Shown here in pieces: positions 1 to 5,445 of a stretch of 6,070 nucleotides of DNA; the stretch's first letter is position 1; each line of letters starts with the position of its first letter. The stretch is from Candidatus Gottesmanbacteria bacterium (GTDB taxonomy: Bacteria; Patescibacteriota; Microgenomatia; UBA10105; UBA927). The stretch covers positions 1 to 6,070 of the forward strand of contig JACPFZ010000016.1 of the NCBI GenBank assembly GCA_016182725.1. Direction: 5' to 3'. A program made the translations under genes and the position numbers. Below the pieces are notes generated by a model that had not been told where the DNA came from, searched no databases, and worked only from the letters and a program-made list of their open reading frames with translations.

Positions 1-1
1 G

Positions 2-94
2 GTAGTAGAATTTCGACACGCTTTTCACTTTGCCCGTGTCGATGTGAGGCTACTTGGTTACAATAATAACATTATTATAAAGAAAGGACATTGA
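2..94 (+). CDS. 3' end of an unidentified protein gene (partial)
   Basis: One frame is open from the window edge to a TGA at 92-94. It reads about 30 residues, starting VVEFRHAFHFARVDVRLLGY and ending with an N-N-N-I-I-I-K-K-G-H tail. The alternation of hydrophobic and charged residues looks like a real protein end, but I do not recognise the family. The other frame open here is cysteine-rich and less protein-like. If this is real, the apparent -10-like AT-rich stretch at 61-80 is coding, and the stop overlaps the possible TTG start of recR (TTGA, 91-94). That would make the two genes one operon. It could also be chance, since the stretch is short. Confidence 0.4.
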   Translation, partial: VVEFRHAFHFARVDVRLLGYNNNIIIKKGH

Positions 95-141
95 GATTTC
101 ACAAAAGCGTAAAAGGCAAAGGTCGAAATTTCACTACCTGG

Positions 142-777
142 ATGAATATTCTTCCTAAAGCAGTCTCCCGGCTCATCGAGTCATTTGAAAGATTGCCAGG
201 TATTGGGCCCAAAACTGCCCAACGGCTCGCGTTTTACCTTCTCCATGTTCCTCAAGAGGAATTAGACCAGTTTTCCGAACGACTGAAAAGCGTCAAAACG
301 TCAACCGTCTTTTGTTCCGTGTGCAAAAATATTGCGGAGTCTGATCCCTGTGCCGTATGCAGCGAGGATGGTCGTGATCGCGGGACGATTTGCGTAGTGG
401 AACGTCCAACCGATGTGCTTTCTATTGAGCGGACGGGGAAATATCATGGGGTGTACCATGTGCTGCACGGCGCTATTGACCCACTGAATAATATTGGTCC
501 GGATGAAATTTATATTACAGATCTTTTGCGGCGAATTGAGGCTCGATACCGGGAATCAAACGGTCAAACCGTATCACCTATCTCTGAAGTTATTTTAGCC
601 ACCAATCCCAATATGGAAGGGGAAGCAACGGCGATGTACATTACTAAAAAATGCAAAAGTCAAAATGCAAAAGTCAAAATTACACGGTTGGCGCACGGAT
701 TGCCGGTGGGAGGAGACGTGGAGTATGCGGATGACGTGACGTTGACGCGGGCGTTGGAAGGAAGAAGGGAATACTGA
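142..777 (+). CDS. recR: Recombination mediator protein RecR
   Basis: RecR works with RecO (and RecF) to load RecA onto SSB-coated single-stranded DNA at gaps during recombinational repair in the cytoplasm. The 211-aa product has the full family layout: an N-terminal helix-hairpin-helix (about residues 8-35, with LPGIGPKTAQRLAF), a C4 zinc motif (Cys58, 61, 70, 73), a Toprim domain from about residue 80 (ICVVERPTDV, then EVILATNP and EGEATAMYI), and the conserved C-terminal segment RLAHGLPVGGDVEYADD to ALEGRRE. The ATG at 142 aligns with the N terminus of known RecR proteins. A TTG at 91 in the same frame would add 17 basic residues; it overlaps the stop of the preceding frame and has AGGA nearby, but the AGGA lies only 2 nt from it. 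The protein is slightly longer than the usual 200 aa, from extra residues before EVIL and a short insertion encoded by the repeat at 648-680. Confidence 0.96.
   Translation: MNILPKAVSRLIESFERLPGIGPKTAQRLAFYLLHVPQEELDQFSERLKSVKTSTVFCSVCKNIAESDPCAVCSEDGRDRGTICVVERPTDVLSIERTGKYHGVYHVLHGAIDPLNNIGPDEIYITDLLRRIEARYRESNGQTVSPISEVILATNPNMEGEATAMYITKKCKSQNAKVKITRLAHGLPVGGDVEYADDVTLTRALEGRREY
648..680 (+). repeat. 14-bp tandem repeat inside recR
   Basis: Two perfect copies of AAAATGCAAAAGTC (648-661 and 662-675) are followed by AAAAT from a third, giving 33 bp with period 14. The period is not a multiple of three, so the copies are read in different frames (K-K-C-K-S-Q, then N-A-K-V-K). The segment sits between the conserved MYI and TRLAHG motifs of the Toprim domain. 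From memory of Bacillus RecR, it makes this loop about two residues longer. It looks like a short in-gene expansion tolerated in a surface loop. Confidence 0.8.
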
Positions 778-781
778 ATAA

Positions 782-813
782 ATAATCCAATAATCCAATA
801 AACAAATAACCCA
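782..813 (+). repeat. Tandem octamer array (4 units) between recR and the DUF59 gene
   Basis: Four adjoining 8-bp units fill the gap: ATAATCCA (782-789), ATAATCCA (790-797), ATAAACAA (798-805) and ATAACCCA (806-813). The next base is the A of the downstream ATG. The units diverge from left to right. The array makes up nearly the whole 36-bp intergenic gap and leaves no Shine-Dalgarno sequence. It may be a replication-slippage array, or an unstructured A-rich leader that helps ribosome entry. Confidence 0.8.
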
Positions 814-1119
814 ATGAAAACCATACAAAAAAAAGAAATAGAAGATATTCTTAAAACCATTCCTGATCCGGAAATTGGGGTGTCCATCTGGGATCTGGGG
901 CTTATCTATGATATCACTATTGATAGCGGATCTATTATCATTCGTATGACCCTCACGACGCTGGGATGTCCGTTGTTTGATCTCATTGCTAGTCCTATTA
1001 AAAACGAAGTAGGGAAACTGAAAGGTGTGAAAAAAGTTGATGTGGAGCTTACCTTTGATCCGCCGTGGACGATGGATCGGGTGAGTGCGAAAGCAAAAGA
1101 ACAACTCGGACTCATATGA
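814..1119 (+). CDS. MIP18/DUF59 family Fe-S cluster assembly-type protein
   Basis: This 101-aa single-domain cytosolic protein belongs to the MIP18/DUF59 family (SufT and PaaD relatives), which helps mature or repair Fe-S clusters and other metal centres on target proteins. Visible landmarks, in order, are DPEIGVSIWDLGLIYDI (residues 18-34), the conserved TLTTLGCP with the family cysteine at Cys52, a hydrophobic helix, VKKVDVELTFDPPW (72-85) and the terminal AKEQLG. Length is typical for the stand-alone form. The start follows the octamer array directly and has no Shine-Dalgarno sequence. The stop overlaps the ATG of the next gene by 4 bp (ATGA). No suf or isc genes are in view, so the client proteins cannot be named, and I give no gene symbol because SufT-type and other MIP18 members cannot be told apart here. 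Confidence 0.9.
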   Translation: MKTIQKKEIEDILKTIPDPEIGVSIWDLGLIYDITIDSGSIIIRMTLTTLGCPLFDLIASPIKNEVGKLKGVKKVDVELTFDPPWTMDRVSAKAKEQLGLI

Positions 1120-1559
1120 ATGTTGGGAGACAAATTGTCGAAGAGCTTGGAGAACTTGCGGGTCACGTAGGAAGTGAAGTGGTGAAAGCGCCGAAGGAAA
1201 TCGCCGGGAAGGCGTTAGAAAGTCTTGGGAGTAAAAGTGGAAAAAAACAACAAAGTCAGTCAACCACTTCGGGAAAACCATCAGAGACAGAGAGTAAACT
1301 AACTCCGCTGGATCAACTTGATCAAAAGAAAGCGCGAGCTGCTTTAGAATATTTAGCTGGGAACAAAAAACGTGAGCCCTCGGTGTGGGAACGGATACAA
1401 ATGGAAGAACAACAGAAAAAAGAACAGGCAGCCAAGCAAGCGGCCCAGGCTGCAACTATTGCGCCAGTTTTCACTCCCAGTAAACCCCGCCGCGGCAACT
1501 TATATGGCATTTCCCCAAAAGCATCCATGGAAAAAAGCCGCAATGTCCGGCAGGACTAG
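1116..1559 (+). CDS. Small Lys/Gln-rich hypothetical protein
   Basis: The product is a 147-aa soluble protein with no signal peptide or membrane segment. An N-terminal amphipathic helix (about residues 1-37) is followed by a low-complexity Ser/Gln/Lys/Thr linker (38-62), a short helix (LDQKKARAALEYLAG, 68-82), a charged Gln/Lys/Ala-rich helix (about 88-114), and a basic C-terminal tail with PRRGNLYG (124-131) and a final RNVRQD. The reading frame is open further upstream, but the ATG at 1116 makes a 4-bp ATGA overlap with the DUF59 gene and is the natural coupled start. I do not recognise a function. It is reminiscent of small CPR-specific families of unknown function with a similar basic Gly-containing tail. 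The disordered, basic composition suggests binding to nucleic acid or a scaffold, which is only inference. Confidence 0.8.
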   Translation: MNVGRQIVEELGELAGHVGSEVVKAPKEIAGKALESLGSKSGKKQQSQSTTSGKPSETESKLTPLDQLDQKKARAALEYLAGNKKREPSVWERIQMEEQQKKEQAAKQAAQAATIAPVFTPSKPRRGNLYGISPKASMEKSRNVRQD

Positions 1560-1564
1560 AATCC

Positions 1565-1597
1565 GAGGTGTGGATACGTGCACACCTCTAAGGTGTG
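1565..1597 (+). promoter_or_regulatory. Two mutually exclusive hairpins over the GT-C gene start
   Basis: The segment 1581-1588 (CACACCTC) can pair with 1565-1572 (GAGGTGTG; 8 bp, 8-nt loop). Its first seven bases can instead pair with AGGTGTG at 1591-1597 (7 bp, 3-nt loop CTA). The second hairpin buries the GTG start codon at 1595. The two cannot form together. The first begins 5 nt after the stop codon of the preceding gene, so a ribosome finishing that gene would cover one arm. This arrangement could tune translation of the membrane protein. The pairing is read from sequence; the function is inference. Confidence 0.45.
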
Positions 1598-1614
1598 ATA
1601 AAAGGTGTGATAAA
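1591..1614 (+). repeat. 12-bp tandem duplication carrying the GTG start codon
   Basis: AGGTGTGATAAA occurs twice in a row (1591-1602 and 1603-1614). Each copy holds an in-frame GTG (1595 and 1607), so the N terminus reads M-I-K-G-V-I-K-K. A third AGGTGTG lies at 1566-1572. Because the unit is 12 bp, gain or loss of a copy keeps the frame and changes only the number of possible start sites. Confidence 0.75.
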
Positions 1615-3115
1615 AAAGAAATTATTATTGAGGATATTCCTCATTTTTCTTCTCATTCCTTTTTGGATTTTCCTCCGGCACGTCTACCGTGACCGCATTC
1701 CTGCGTTCGGTTGTTTTGATGATTGTTTTAACTACATGGGCGGGTATTTTTTGCTCGCCGGGAAACGATTATTCAGCGAAATATTTTTTAATCACCAGCC
1801 ATTACCGGCATACATGAGCGCAGCTATTCAATTCTTTGGCAAACCCGATGGCATATACCTTCTTATCCACCAGCATCGCATGTTTATTATTTATTTTTCC
1901 TTTATTGCCGATGCATTACTTGTTTTCCGGTTCGGACTTGTAGGCCTTGGATTTGCCGTGCTTTTTGAATCTACAAAAGGATTTTTATTTGGTGAACATT
2001 TTTTGGCAGAAAGCATGATTGTCTATCCACTTGTTTATCTATTGGGGATGATTGGGGAGATTTGGAGAAGAAGGAACATTTCCGCGATTGAACTTGTTGT
2101 CGTTGCAATATTTACCTGGTTTGTCGTATTTTCGCGCGAACCGTATATACCACTTGCTCTGGCAATGTTTGGTTATCTTCTTTGGAAACATAAATGGAAC
2201 AGAATATCGTTGAGTATATTTTTATTGATGTCAGCAGTATCTATTGGACTTCATTCCATCTCAGATTATTTTTTTAATATTATAACGGTAAATGTCTCGC
2301 GGCCGGGGAGTGAAGGGAACATTTGGCAGATTATTTTTTATCCGGTGCTTATTTTTTTCGGTGGAACATGGAATATGTTTCGTATTGTTGAAGTTAGTTT
2401 AGCGCTAGTTTTCTGGACGCTTGTCGGTGTCATCATAAAGAAAAAGCCATTACAAATTGCAATTCTTTTTATTTTTTTATCGCTTGCAAACGTTCGACCA
2501 ACATCTCCGGGGGAAATATATTATGCCGCATTTCATCATCTTCAATGGTATGGACTGTTTATCATGAGTGTTTTGCTGCTTTTGGCCTTTGCAAGAGGTC
2601 CTCTTGCAAAGGGCGTTAGTATAGCATTTTTTGGGATAACTGCATGGGCCCTACTTAATCCTCAGTCATATCTTTATGAAAAAGTGGACCGGCAGGTAGA
2701 GTTTATGACGAATTTTGACCGAATTTTTGTAATCGGTGGGATGGTCAATATTTTATCTATTCCACAAGATACATTGTTTCTCGATGGGTGGGACGACCTG
2801 ATTTACTTTCAGGCACAGAGGCATTCTCCTTACAAATATTCTTGGTACACATCATCCATGGGGCAATTTGAGCGCTTCGCCAAAGCACGAGAGGAAATGT
2901 TTGCTATAAACCCACCGACATTTTATTATGGCAAATGTGTGAAGGATGTTGTCGAACCATTTCCAAAGATGAATGATTATGTGCGCTTGACGACGAGCAA
3001 AGCGCCGACGTGTGTTTTTGTCCACAAGTCAAAAATTTTTGGAGTTTCTGATGTACAGTGGACATTCGCAAAGGAAAGATTTGATATGCAAAAACCAAAT
3101 GTTACCATGTTTTAA
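1595..3115 (+). CDS. Polytopic membrane protein, GT-C glycosyltransferase-like
   Basis: The 506-aa product is an integral membrane protein with about ten hydrophobic segments (roughly residues 10-28, 95-123, 137-153, 164-180, 184-197, 204-220, 243-256, 263-281, 285-298, 316-333, 337-354) and a soluble C-terminal part (355-506). After the first helix comes a loop with FDD (Asp42-Asp43) and, further on, NHQPLPAY (66-73). This pattern matches the first extracytoplasmic loop of GT-C enzymes of the PMT/ArnT type, where an acidic residue acts in sugar transfer from a polyprenyl-phosphate donor. It probably glycosylates a lipid or protein at the outer face of the membrane; donor and acceptor cannot be read. 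Start is GTG at 1595, with GTG at 1607 as alternative. AAGG lies too close to either to be a good ribosome site. Gene-wide AT-rich codons fit a membrane protein. The family call rests on topology and the first-loop motif only. Confidence 0.72.
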   Translation: MIKGVIKKKLLLRIFLIFLLIPFWIFLRHVYRDRIPAFGCFDDCFNYMGGYFLLAGKRLFSEIFFNHQPLPAYMSAAIQFFGKPDGIYLLIHQHRMFIIYFSFIADALLVFRFGLVGLGFAVLFESTKGFLFGEHFLAESMIVYPLVYLLGMIGEIWRRRNISAIELVVVAIFTWFVVFSREPYIPLALAMFGYLLWKHKWNRISLSIFLLMSAVSIGLHSISDYFFNIITVNVSRPGSEGNIWQIIFYPVLIFFGGTWNMFRIVEVSLALVFWTLVGVIIKKKPLQIAILFIFLSLANVRPTSPGEIYYAAFHHLQWYGLFIMSVLLLLAFARGPLAKGVSIAFFGITAWALLNPQSYLYEKVDRQVEFMTNFDRIFVIGGMVNILSIPQDTLFLDGWDDLIYFQAQRHSPYKYSWYTSSMGQFERFAKAREEMFAINPPTFYYGKCVKDVVEPFPKMNDYVRLTTSKAPTCVFVHKSKIFGVSDVQWTFAKERFDMQKPNVTMF

Positions 3116-3128
3116 AACATAGTAACAT
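3099..3128. repeat. 30-bp near-perfect palindrome over the GT-C gene stop codon
   Basis: Arms 3099-3113 (ATGTTACCATGTTTT) and 3114-3128 (AAAACATAGTAACAT) are reverse complements with a single C-A mismatch. The TAA stop (3113-3115) lies at the centre. In RNA it would fold into a long hairpin with a TTTTAAAA-centred loop. No U-tract follows, so it is not a classic intrinsic terminator. It may be a weak terminator, an mRNA 3'-end stabiliser or a dyad operator ahead of the cysS promoter. Confidence 0.7.
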
Positions 3129-3150
3129 AGATGCAAGGTATTGGGTTTTA

Positions 3151-3172
3151 TGCGATAATAGACGAGTAAAAT
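3151..3172 (+). promoter_or_regulatory. Probable cysS promoter (-10 region)
   Basis: TGCGATAAT at 3151-3159 is an extended -10 element (TGn plus GATAAT, five of six matches to TATAAT). A start about 7 nt on would leave a leader of about 13 nt. TAAAAT at 3167-3172 is a second candidate and would put transcription start on the A of the cysS ATG at 3179. No convincing -35 is seen for either. The motif TGnGATAATA recurs before thyA. No Shine-Dalgarno sequence precedes cysS. Confidence 0.45.
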
Positions 3173-3178
3173 ATAGAC

Positions 3179-4594
3179 ATGTTGCAGTTGTATAATACCT
3201 TCACAAAAAAGGTTGAAGCATTTACTCCCATGAGTCCGCCCAATGTCGGTATGTATACCTGTGGTATGACTGTCTATGACTACGCTCATATCGGCCATGG
3301 CAGAAAATATACAGGTGATGATATCTTGCGCCGCGTGCTTACGCGATTAGGGTATACCGTGACACATGTGCAGAATGTTACGGATGTCGGCCACTTGGTT
3401 TCTGATGCAGATGAAGGAGAAGATAAATTGGAAAAAGGAGCTGCTAAAGCAGGGAAGACCGTCTGGGAAGTGGCGAATTTTTTTACCAAACATTTTTATG
3501 ATTCGATGGATAAGCTTAACATCTTACGCCCTTCAATAATTTGCAAGGCTACCGATCATATTCCGGAACAGACTGCGCTTATCAAAAAATTAGTGGAAAA
3601 AGGATATGCGTATGACACGCCGGAGGCAGTTTACTTTGACGTGACGAAGTTTGCCGATTATGGAACATTATTCGGGCAATCACTTTCTGAAAAAAAGACG
3701 GCAGTACGTGAGGGAGTAAGAACCGGACAACACAAAAGACATCCTGCGGATTTTACGCTATGGTTTAAACGGGTTGGCCGGTTTGTGAGCCACACGATGC
3801 ATTGGGATAGCCCATGGGGTGATGGATTTCCGGGTTGGCACATAGAGTGTTCGGCAATGGCTATGCGCTATCTTGGCGAAACGTTTGACATCCACACCGG
3901 CGGCATTGATCATATTCCGGTACATCACCCGAATGAAATCGCCCAAAGCGAAGCAGCAACCGGCAAACCGTTTGTCCGCTTCTGGGTACATCATGCATTT
4001 CTAAAAGTTGACGCTAGAAAGATGAGCAAGAGTTTGGGAAACTTCCATACTATTGAAGACGTAGAAAAGAGAGGCTTTGATCCGTTGAGTTTACGCTACT
4101 TCTACATGACTGCGCATTATCGAAAACCGTTAAATTTCACCTGGGAAGCGCTTGAGGGAACCCAAAATTCCCTCAAAGAGCTTCGTTTGTTCGTCTCACG
4201 TATCACATCTGACGTATCACGAACAATACTTACACAAGAAAAACTGAAAAAGATTGATGATGTGAGAAAAAGGTTTGACGAAGCAATTACCGATGACCTC
4301 AATATGCCGCAGGCGCTTGCCGTTACATGGGAACTTGTTAAGTCAAACATTCCGTCGCCAGATAAATATGATCTTCTCATGGATTTTGATGAAGTGCTCG
4401 GACTGGATTTACGATTTATGAATTATGAAGTACGAATTCCTGAAGAAATAACAAATCTTGCACAAAAGCGGGAAATGTTAAGACAGCAAAAAAAATTTGA
4501 TCAGGCAGATGAAATAAGAAAACAGATTGAAGAAAAAGGATATCTTGTTGAAGATGCATCAACTGGTTCAATCGTAAAAAAAAAGATCAGTTAA
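3179..4594 (+). CDS. cysS: Cysteine--tRNA ligase (CysRS)
   Basis: This class I aminoacyl-tRNA synthetase activates cysteine with ATP and charges tRNA-Cys. The 471-aa product is full length (family usually about 460). Landmarks are Cys28 in YTCGMTVYD, the HIGH motif (37-40), GWHIECSAM with zinc ligand Cys224, HHPNE with probable zinc ligands His249 and Glu253, KMSKS (281-285) followed by LGNFHT, an anticodon-binding helical domain, and the C-terminal KFDQADEIRKQIEEKGY segment ending in VEDASTG. In place of the common GGGSDLxFPHHENE it has GGIDHIPVHHPNE, a variant I associate with Patescibacteria. The zero-frame protein ends K-K-K-I-S at a TAA directly after a nine-A run. That run sits in a phase that could shift ribosomes into the downstream hydrolase frame. 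It has its own likely promoter and no Shine-Dalgarno sequence. Confidence 0.97.
   Translation: MLQLYNTFTKKVEAFTPMSPPNVGMYTCGMTVYDYAHIGHGRKYTGDDILRRVLTRLGYTVTHVQNVTDVGHLVSDADEGEDKLEKGAAKAGKTVWEVANFFTKHFYDSMDKLNILRPSIICKATDHIPEQTALIKKLVEKGYAYDTPEAVYFDVTKFADYGTLFGQSLSEKKTAVREGVRTGQHKRHPADFTLWFKRVGRFVSHTMHWDSPWGDGFPGWHIECSAMAMRYLGETFDIHTGGIDHIPVHHPNEIAQSEAATGKPFVRFWVHHAFLKVDARKMSKSLGNFHTIEDVEKRGFDPLSLRYFYMTAHYRKPLNFTWEALEGTQNSLKELRLFVSRITSDVSRTILTQEKLKKIDDVRKRFDEAITDDLNMPQALAVTWELVKSNIPSPDKYDLLMDFDEVLGLDLRFMNYEVRIPEEITNLAQKREMLRQQKKFDQADEIRKQIEEKGYLVEDASTGSIVKKKIS
4576..4585 (+). other. A9G slippery run: candidate -1 frameshift or transcriptional slippage site
   Basis: Nine A (4576-4584) are followed by G. 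In the cysS frame the codons are GTA AAA AAA AAG ATC AGT TAA, so the last seven bases of the run are A-AAA-AAG (4579-4585) in zero frame, the same heptamer and phase as the E. coli dnaX -1 frameshift. A -1 slip continues GAT CAG TTA ACT and runs open to the hydrolase stop at 5445. Insertion of one A by RNA polymerase, as known at the nine-A run of Thermus dnaX, gives the same fusion. No Shine-Dalgarno-like stimulator is seen about 10 nt upstream. Confidence 0.5.
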
Positions 4595-4656
4595 CTTATG
4601 GTTATAAGGGTGACCCCTTTAAGGCCACCCCTTTTAAAGCTAAAGCCGGGGTCATC
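4595..4656 (+). promoter_or_regulatory. Structured RNA segment between cysS and the hydrolase
   Basis: Several helices can form. CTTAT (4595-4599) pairs with ATAAG (4604-4608) around a GGTT loop. Bases 4609-4617 pair with 4648-4656 (nine pairs, one G-U; core TGACCCC with GGGGTCA). Inside that, 4618-4622 pairs with 4634-4638, extendable by two G-U pairs. The first small hairpin starts 9 nt after the A9G run; the larger domain starts 23 nt after it. Such a fold could stimulate frameshifting or act as a weak barrier between the genes. The spacing of the large stem is longer than usual for a frameshift stimulator, and the role is inferred. Confidence 0.4.
4612..4641 (+). repeat. 15-nt coding repeat (DPFKA/TPFKA) in the linker
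   Basis: Two adjoining 15-nt units at 4612-4626 and 4627-4641 read D-P-F-K-A and T-P-F-K-A in the hydrolase frame. The codon pairs are GAC/ACC, CCC/CCT, TTT/TTT, AAG/AAA and GCC/GCT. Three of the four conserved codons differ only at the third position. This pattern suggests that the stretch upstream of the first hydrolase ATG has been translated, which supports a start or entry point further upstream. Confidence 0.55.
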
Positions 4657-4677
4657 ATCCTCTTTGGATCCGGAGAA

Positions 4678-5445
4678 ATGTCGCCGACTGGAAGAAAAAT
4701 CCACGAAGCAGTATTGAAACGTGCAGGGCTTTCTACTCCTGTTGCGATCGGTATCTTGGAAACACCCACAGGCTTTGAAGTCAATGCGATCCACGGCTGG
4801 CCGGAGCGTATGCAGAAGTTTTTTGAAACGAGTCTGCAGAATTTTAAGCCGATGGTCACTCGGATCCGCGCATGGAGAAGAGATGGGGAATTAAGTACTA
4901 ATAATCCCGTGATCACCGATGCGATCCTTAAGCAGGATTATCTCTACTGCGGGGCCGGTTCACCAGGGTATACCATTGCGCACCTTCATAAAACTCTTGC
5001 ATACAAAAAGCTTCTTAAGATCCATCAAGAAGGAGCCGTGCTGTGTTTCGGTTCGGCAACGGCGGTTGCCGTAAGCCGTTGGGCTCTACCGGTCTATGAA
5101 ATTTTTAAGACCGGCGCAGATCTTCGTTGGCTCGACGGACTGGATTTTTTCGGAGTGTATGGGTTGCGGCTGGTAATCGTGCCGCACTGGAATAACGCCG
5201 AAGGAGAAGACTTTGATACCACCAGGTGTTGGATGGGGAAGGACCGGTTTGAAAAACTCAAAGCGATGCTTCCGCCTGATGCGGTCATTGTGGGGATTGA
5301 CGAACAGACCGCATGCGTTGTTGACGTCACGAAAGAAGTTATGGAGGTTGTTGGGATCGGGCAGGCGCACATTATAAAAATAAAAGGAAAAAGAGGAAAA
5401 GATTTCGACACAGGAGCGTCTTTTTCTTTTAGCGCTCTGCTTTAA
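4678..5445 (+). CDS. Peptidase S51/cyanophycinase-like hydrolase, possibly a frameshift fusion to CysRS
   Basis: The protein resembles the S51 group (PepE dipeptidase, cyanophycinase; class I glutamine-amidotransferase-like fold). Numbered from the ATG at 4678 (255 aa): a strand and loop at YCGAGSPGYT (90-99), a nucleophile elbow CFGSATA with candidate Ser126 where relatives have SAGA, a histidine in VIVPHWN (His170), and VGIDEQTACVVD (205-216). No signal peptide is seen, so it is probably cytosolic. The first ATG is oddly late: the frame upstream encodes VIILFGSGE just before it, which fits the first strand and GGGE-type loop of this fold. That frame is open from 4552 with no ATG, GTG or TTG. 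The ATG at 4598 is in another frame and stops early. The true N terminus therefore probably comes from a shift out of cysS at 4579-4585 (286 residues after the shift), unless the nine-A run is misread. The substrate is unknown. The 3' end overlaps a convergent gene by 17 bp. Confidence 0.78.
   Translation: MSPTGRKIHEAVLKRAGLSTPVAIGILETPTGFEVNAIHGWPERMQKFFETSLQNFKPMVTRIRAWRRDGELSTNNPVITDAILKQDYLYCGAGSPGYTIAHLHKTLAYKKLLKIHQEGAVLCFGSATAVAVSRWALPVYEIFKTGADLRWLDGLDFFGVYGLRLVIVPHWNNAEGEDFDTTRCWMGKDRFEKLKAMLPPDAVIVGIDEQTACVVDVTKEVMEVVGIGQAHIIKIKGKRGKDFDTGASFSFSALL

Noticed and set aside
13..42. 8-bp inverted repeat TCGACACG/CGTGTCGA as an RNA gene or terminator
   Set aside because: The stem is short with a 14-nt loop, no U-tract follows, no known RNA motif such as the SRP core is present, and it lies in a frame that looks coding.
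91..141. TTG at 91 as the main start of recR
   Set aside because: The family N terminus aligns with the ATG at 142. The TTG-encoded extension is basic and unlike RecR, and AGGA is only 2 nt from the TTG. It is kept as an alternative only.
595..1455. 286-codon open frame on the minus strand
   Set aside because: It runs antisense across recR, the DUF59 gene and the small hypothetical gene. Its composition (rich in Phe, Ser, His, Arg) is typical of an antisense shadow, and it shows no family motif.
4598..4720. ATG at 4598 as the hydrolase start
   Set aside because: It is in the cysS frame, not the hydrolase frame, encodes a Pro/Leu/Ser-rich stretch, and ends at a stop soon after 4700.
5382..5430. 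A-rich/T-rich pairing (5382-5394 with 5419-5430) as a bidirectional terminator
   Set aside because: The stem is almost all A-T with a bulge and a 24-nt loop, and both arms are coding sequence for the hydrolase tail. It is too weak to call.
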